Assembly (NCBI GenBank): GCA_023248415.1
Contig: JAHFEP010000024.1
Coordinates: 1 to 9,217, forward strand
DNA: 9,217 bases
Origin: Nitrospirota bacterium
Lineage (GTDB): Bacteria > Nitrospirota > CAKKRA01 > 9FT-COMBO-42-15
Reading direction: 5' to 3'
Made by a program: the position numbers and the translations under genes. Positions 5,747 through 9,217 of the stretch are shown piece after piece; the stretch's first letter is position 1, and each line of letters starts with the position of its first letter. Under the pieces are notes generated by a model, which saw only the letters and a list, made by a program, of their open reading frames with translations, was not told where the DNA came from and did not search any database.

Positions 5747-6635
5747 ATTATTCAGGTCAGGATTTGTATCCATTATTGGGAGGCCGAATGTAGGCAAGTC
5801 AACTCTATTAAATGCAGCATTAAAAGAGAAGGTTGCAATCATATCAGAAAAGCCTCAGACAACACGAAACAGAATACTCGGCATAAGAAATACAAAACAG
5901 AGCCAGATGATATTCATAGATACCCCTGGCATCCACAAGCCTAATAAATACAGGCTGAATGAGATAATGGTAAAGACTGCTGTGGATACATTAAAAGAGG
6001 TTGATGTGGTTGCTTTTATTGTTGAGGCAGGGGACTCTGCAGGAAGCGGCGACAGATATATTATTGCTCACTTTTTAAATGATGTTCATGTCCCTGTTGT
6101 ACTTGTGATTAACAAGGTTGACCTTGTAAAGAAGGAGACCCTTTTGCCGCTTATTGGCGAGTATAACCGTATTTATAAATTTGCAGAGATTGTGCCTGTT
6201 TCAGCATTAAAAGGCGATAATGTTGAGCGTTTCTTGGATGTATTAGAAGGCTATCTGCCTGAAGGCCCGAAGTATTATCCTGATGATGTCTATACAGACC
6301 AGCCTGAAAGGTTCATTGCTGCGGAGATAGTCAGGGAGAAGATTATTAATAGGACAAAAGAAGAGATTCCGTATTCAATAGCAGTATCTGTTGAGGAGTT
6401 CAAGGAGAGGGAGAACGGCAATATATATATCAGCGCTGTTATATATGTTGAGCGCGATTCACAGAAGGGTATACTTATCGGGAAATCAGGAAAGATGCTT
6501 AAAGATGTCGGGAAGGATGCAAGAGAAGATATAGAAGCCCTCCTCGGAACAAAGGTCTATTTAGAGCTTTGGGTAAAGGTAAAAAAGGACTGGCGGAGCG
6601 ATAAAAAGATATTAAAAGAGTTGGGATATGAATAG
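5736..6635 (+). CDS. era: GTPase Era, 16S rRNA-binding ribosome assembly factor
   Basis: Era is a GTPase that binds the 3' end of 16S rRNA and helps the small subunit mature; it is essential in many bacteria. The 299 residues hold a TrmE-Era-EngA type G domain with G1 GRPNVGKS (15-22), G2 around QTTRN (41-45), G3 DTPG (62-65), G4 NKVD (126-129) and G5 SAL (156-158). A C-terminal KH domain follows, with GKSG at 249-252 and ALLGTKVYLELWVKV (268-282). The start overlaps the ftsB-like gene by 11 bases and has only a weak, distant Shine-Dalgarno site, so translation is probably coupled. The stop overlaps the mgtE start by 8 bases. No motif residue is missing. Confidence 0.98.
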   Translation: MKNKLFRSGFVSIIGRPNVGKSTLLNAALKEKVAIISEKPQTTRNRILGIRNTKQSQMIFIDTPGIHKPNKYRLNEIMVKTAVDTLKEVDVVAFIVEAGDSAGSGDRYIIAHFLNDVHVPVVLVINKVDLVKKETLLPLIGEYNRIYKFAEIVPVSALKGDNVERFLDVLEGYLPEGPKYYPDDVYTDQPERFIAAEIVREKIINRTKEEIPYSIAVSVEEFKERENGNIYISAVIYVERDSQKGILIGKSGKMLKDVGKDAREDIEALLGTKVYLELWVKVKKDWRSDKKILKELGYE

Positions 6636-8013
6636 GATAGAACAGCACCACCTAATTCCTACAACTAAATATGAGATTATTTTAGACAGTGTTAGGAGAT
6701 TCTTAAGGCGTGGAGCCATCAATCCTATCTCTAAAATAGTCAATAAGATGCATCCTGCTGATATTGCCAGATTGATAAGCGAGGTAGAAAAAAAGGATAG
6801 ATTCATAATATTTGAGCTGATTCAGGATGTAAAGATAAAGGCATCAACTATCATTGAGATTGAAGAGAAGGCAATGATGGAGATGCTGAATGAGATGCCA
6901 TTTGATGAGGTTGTTGCTATCTTACATGAGATACCCTCTGATAAGGCAGCAGACATTATAGGCAAGATGCCAGAGGATAAGGCTAAGGAACTCCTCAACA
7001 TGATGAAGACAGAGGACTCGAAGGAGGTAAAGGGTCTTTTAAAATATGAGGAGGAGACCGCAGGCGGTATAATGATTCCGCAGTTCTTTGCCCTTTCTGA
7101 AAATACAACTGTCCAGCAGGCGATAAAGGCGCTTCAAAAGGCAAAAGAAGTTGAGATGGTCTTTTATATCTATGTGACGGACGACAAGGGAAGGCTTGTT
7201 GGAGTAATATCTTTAAGGCAGCTTTTATTAGTTCCGCCAAGAAAACTTTTAAAGGATATAATGGTTAAGGAGGTAATCAGTGTTGCAACAGATATGGACC
7301 AGGAAGAGGTTGCAAGAAAGGTAGCGAGGTATAATATCCTTGCCATACCTGTTGTGGATAAGGAGAATAAATTAGTCGGTATCATTACAGTTGATGACAT
7401 TATTGATGTTATAAAAGACGAAGCAACAGAGGATATCTACAAGATGGCAGGCCTTAATATAGATGAGCATGCCTTAGACCCGACCTTCAGCTCTATTAGA
7501 AGAAGGCTTCCATGGCTGTATATCAATCTTCTTACTGCAATCCTTGCAGCAAGTGTTGTTGGGTTATTTACAAATACTATTCAGACCGTTGCAATACTTG
7601 CAGCATATATGCCGATTGTAGCTGGTATGGGTGGCAATGCAGCAACCCAGACACTTACTGTTATTATTCGCGGCATAGCATTGGGTGAGCTTACTCTGAG
7701 CAACACCATGAAGGCCCTTTTAAAGGAATCAGTTGTTGGACTTACAAATGGTATTGCAACCGGGGTTGCAATGGCTTTAATAGCATATCTGTGGAATGGC
7801 AACTATATGTTAGGCATTGCAGTGGGTCTTGCAATGATTATAAATATGTTTGTAGCAGGCCTTACAGGCACACTTATCCCTGTTATTTTAAGGGCATTTA
7901 AGATTGACCCTGCTGTTGCCTCCAGTGTGCTTGTTACAACATTTACAGATGTCACTGGATTTTTCTCTTTCCTCGGCATTGCCACACTATTAATCCGTCA
8001 TATAGCAGTCTGA
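6628..8013 (+). CDS. mgtE: Magnesium transporter MgtE
   Basis: MgtE is a homodimeric inner-membrane Mg2+ channel that its own cytoplasmic domains close when Mg2+ is plentiful. The 461-residue layout is canonical. A helical N domain spans about 35-140, with repeats such as HPADIARLI and MPFDEVVAILHEI, then ETAGGIM. Two CBS domains follow (about 150-205 and 208-265). A connecting helix leads to five predicted membrane segments (about 296-460). The pore motif is GMGGNAATQT (333-342). The conserved acidic residue of the Mg2+ path is D441 in TTFTDVTGFFSFLGIA. The ATG lies inside the end of era and AGAG at 6617-6620 serves as a weak ribosome-binding site. recO starts 1 base after the stop. Its place between era and recO is unusual. 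No M-box riboswitch is possible within these overlaps. Confidence 0.96.
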   Translation: MNRIEQHHLIPTTKYEIILDSVRRFLRRGAINPISKIVNKMHPADIARLISEVEKKDRFIIFELIQDVKIKASTIIEIEEKAMMEMLNEMPFDEVVAILHEIPSDKAADIIGKMPEDKAKELLNMMKTEDSKEVKGLLKYEEETAGGIMIPQFFALSENTTVQQAIKALQKAKEVEMVFYIYVTDDKGRLVGVISLRQLLLVPPRKLLKDIMVKEVISVATDMDQEEVARKVARYNILAIPVVDKENKLVGIITVDDIIDVIKDEATEDIYKMAGLNIDEHALDPTFSSIRRRLPWLYINLLTAILAASVVGLFTNTIQTVAILAAYMPIVAGMGGNAATQTLTVIIRGIALGELTLSNTMKALLKESVVGLTNGIATGVAMALIAYLWNGNYMLGIAVGLAMIINMFVAGLTGTLIPVILRAFKIDPAVASSVLVTTFTDVTGFFSFLGIATLLIRHIAV

Positions 8014-8014
8014 T

Positions 8015-8758
8015 ATGCCATTACACAAAACAGAAGCAGTAGTAATCCGCACAATCAAGCTTGGCGAGGCAGATAAGATTGTTACGCTCTTTACAAAAGA
8101 GCTTGGCAAGATAAAGGCAGTTGCAAAAGGCGCAAGGAGAATAAAGAGCAGGTTCGGCAGTTCATTAGAGTCTTTTACGCACATAAACACAACCCTTTTT
8201 GAAAAGGGCAATAGCAGCCTTCTTAGAATAAGACAGGCAGATATAATCCAGCCGTATTTTCATATCAGAGAGAATTTTGAAAAGATAAGCTACGGTTTAT
8301 ATTTTTTAGAACTAATAGATAAATTTCTGCTTGAGAGGGATGTAAACAAGAGGATTTTTTCTTATTTAACGGACACGCTCAGTCATTTGAATAGCAGTGA
8401 TGAGCAGAAAACGCTTTTTATTCAATTCGGCCTTCAGTTTCTTATGCTCTCCGGCTATCAGTATAAATTTGACAGATGCATTATCTGCGGAGACGCCCCT
8501 CTTATCCTGTTTTTCTCTGCTTACAAAGGCGGCCTGATATGTGATAGCTGCGCCAAAAATAACCGGCATGGCCTTCTGCCAATCAATAAAGGAGCAGCAT
8601 TGTATCTCTATGCTCTTCAAAAAAGTGATACGGCTTTTGAAGAAACCACATCTGTGGGTGCAATAGACGAGGCAGTTGAGATTATAAAGGGGATATTTAC
8701 AGATGTTATCGGCCGCCCCCTAATGAGTCAGGAGTTTATTGATAATATAAAAGGATAA
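8015..8758 (+). CDS. recO: DNA repair protein RecO
   Basis: RecO anneals complementary strands and, with RecR, loads RecA onto SSB-coated DNA in the RecFOR pathway. The 247-residue protein begins with the OB-fold pattern KTEAVVIRTIKLGEADKIVTLFT (residues 5-27, seen as a block) and GKIKAVAKGARR (31-42). A helical C-terminal domain follows. Four cysteines form a zinc site: C155 and C158 (CIIC), C176 and C179 (CDSC). This is typical of the zinc-containing RecO type and absent in some lineages. The ATG is 1 base after the mgtE stop with no clear Shine-Dalgarno site, pointing to coupled translation. It is the last gene of the + strand run and faces a minus-strand gene 19 bp away. Confidence 0.95.
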   Translation: MPLHKTEAVVIRTIKLGEADKIVTLFTKELGKIKAVAKGARRIKSRFGSSLESFTHINTTLFEKGNSSLLRIRQADIIQPYFHIRENFEKISYGLYFLELIDKFLLERDVNKRIFSYLTDTLSHLNSSDEQKTLFIQFGLQFLMLSGYQYKFDRCIICGDAPLILFFSAYKGGLICDSCAKNNRHGLLPINKGAALYLYALQKSDTAFEETTSVGAIDEAVEIIKGIFTDVIGRPLMSQEFIDNIKG

Positions 8759-8777
8759 TGATGTGAGATGCTATAGA

Positions 8778-9217
8778 TTAATACATCACTGCCTTGATGC
8801 CTGATACTCCAAGCACACCAATAATTGTTAAGATCATGCTCCAGAGGATAATGCCAATGCTTATCCAGAATAACAGGCGCCTGGGCTCTGTTCCAAGCGC
8901 AAGTCCCAAAGCAGTGCCCAGTGGCGCACCTGTAAGCAGAGGAGCCGATAATCCCAAACCTATTATACCGTAAAGCTGCCATATCCGATAAATGCGGCTA
9001 TGCTCTATTTTTTTATCTTTTCTTCTATGATGCCTCATCAGATAGCTTCTTACATGGTCACCGAACAGCACAACGAGCATCGCACTGAGTATTGCGCCAA
9101 TGGCTGCTGTAATGGCTGTTGCAACAGGATGAAGCTTCAGGGCTAAGCCGGCAGGAATGGCTCCCCACAGCGCAATTATTCCCAGACCAAGCACTGTCAG
9201 CAATTTTATTATGAGAT
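8778..9217 (-). CDS. Putative small multidrug export protein (Sm_multidrug_ex-like), 5' end cut by window edge
   Basis: This minus-strand gene encodes a hydrophobic membrane protein. Its frame stays open to the window edge, so the N-terminus is probably missing. A TTG at 9203 could start a 141-residue form, but no ribosome-binding site precedes it. Visible membrane segments are a first pair around LWGAIPAGLALKL and ITAAIGAILSAMLVVLF, a basic loop (RHHRRKDKK), and a second pair around LYGIIGLGLSAPLLTGAPLG and LLFWISIGIILWSMILTIIG. The GAIP motif and the G-L-P-L-T-G-like motif before the third helix match the putative small multidrug export family as I recall it. Export of drugs is only a family label; substrate is unknown. 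It converges on recO with a 19-bp gap and no clear terminator. Confidence 0.62.
   Translation of the reverse strand, partial: LIIKLLTVLGLGIIALWGAIPAGLALKLHPVATAITAAIGAILSAMLVVLFGDHVRSYLMRHHRRKDKKIEHSRIYRIWQLYGIIGLGLSAPLLTGAPLGTALGLALGTEPRRLLFWISIGIILWSMILTIIGVLGVSGIKAVMY

Noticed and set aside
8193..8208. Inverted repeat CCCTTTT-TG-AAAAGGG inside recO
   Set aside because: Short, with almost no loop, inside a coding region encoding a normal RecO segment; likely chance.
8759..8788. Weak inverted repeat TGATGT / ACATCA at the recO convergent junction
   Set aside because: Arms of 6 bp with an 18-base loop and no T-run do not support a bidirectional terminator.

Overview
The window is a stretch of bacterial chromosome. 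It is moderately AT-rich, has good Shine-Dalgarno sites, and carries mostly housekeeping genes packed on the + strand. Gene content (gatB, eno, ftsB, era, recO) does not fix a phylum. Two palindromic repeats flank eno: a CCCCCTTT/AAAGGGGG type and a GTCATTGCGAG type. From memory, repeats of these kinds are common in uncultured Nitrospirota and Desulfobacterota (deltaproteobacterial) genomes, so a lineage of that kind is my tentative guess. No database was consulted.

Left part (1-1450), accessory in character. A small unrecognised ORF (61-273) overlaps an antitoxin-like gene (263-520). That gene overlaps a PIN-domain VapC-type toxin (517-936), which starts with TTG. A stand-alone DUF3024-family gene follows (1103-1450). 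No transposase, phage gene or tRNA is visible.

Middle part (1596-4896). gatB (subunit B of the tRNA-dependent amidotransferase) is followed 8 bp later by a KhtT-like regulatory subunit that has no transporter partner in the window. Next come a 45-bp nested palindrome that contains the khtT-like stop codon, then eno (enolase), then a 68-bp palindromic element.

Right part (4995-8758) is a tightly packed run: osmC-like, ftsB/divIC-like, era, mgtE, recO. Its junctions are -4, -11, -8 and +1 bp, so co-transcription and translational coupling are likely. It joins septum formation, ribosome assembly (Era), magnesium uptake (MgtE) and recombinational repair (RecO). The eno-ftsB and era-recO associations are common in bacteria; here an osmC-like gene and mgtE sit between the usual partners.

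The right edge (8778-9217) holds a convergent minus-strand membrane protein of the putative small multidrug export type, cut at its 5' end by the window edge.

I found no convincing new multi-gene system. The items most worth checking are the three-ORF toxin-antitoxin cassette with its unassigned first ORF and loosely classified antitoxin, the two different palindromic repeats flanking eno, and the orphan KhtT-like gene.
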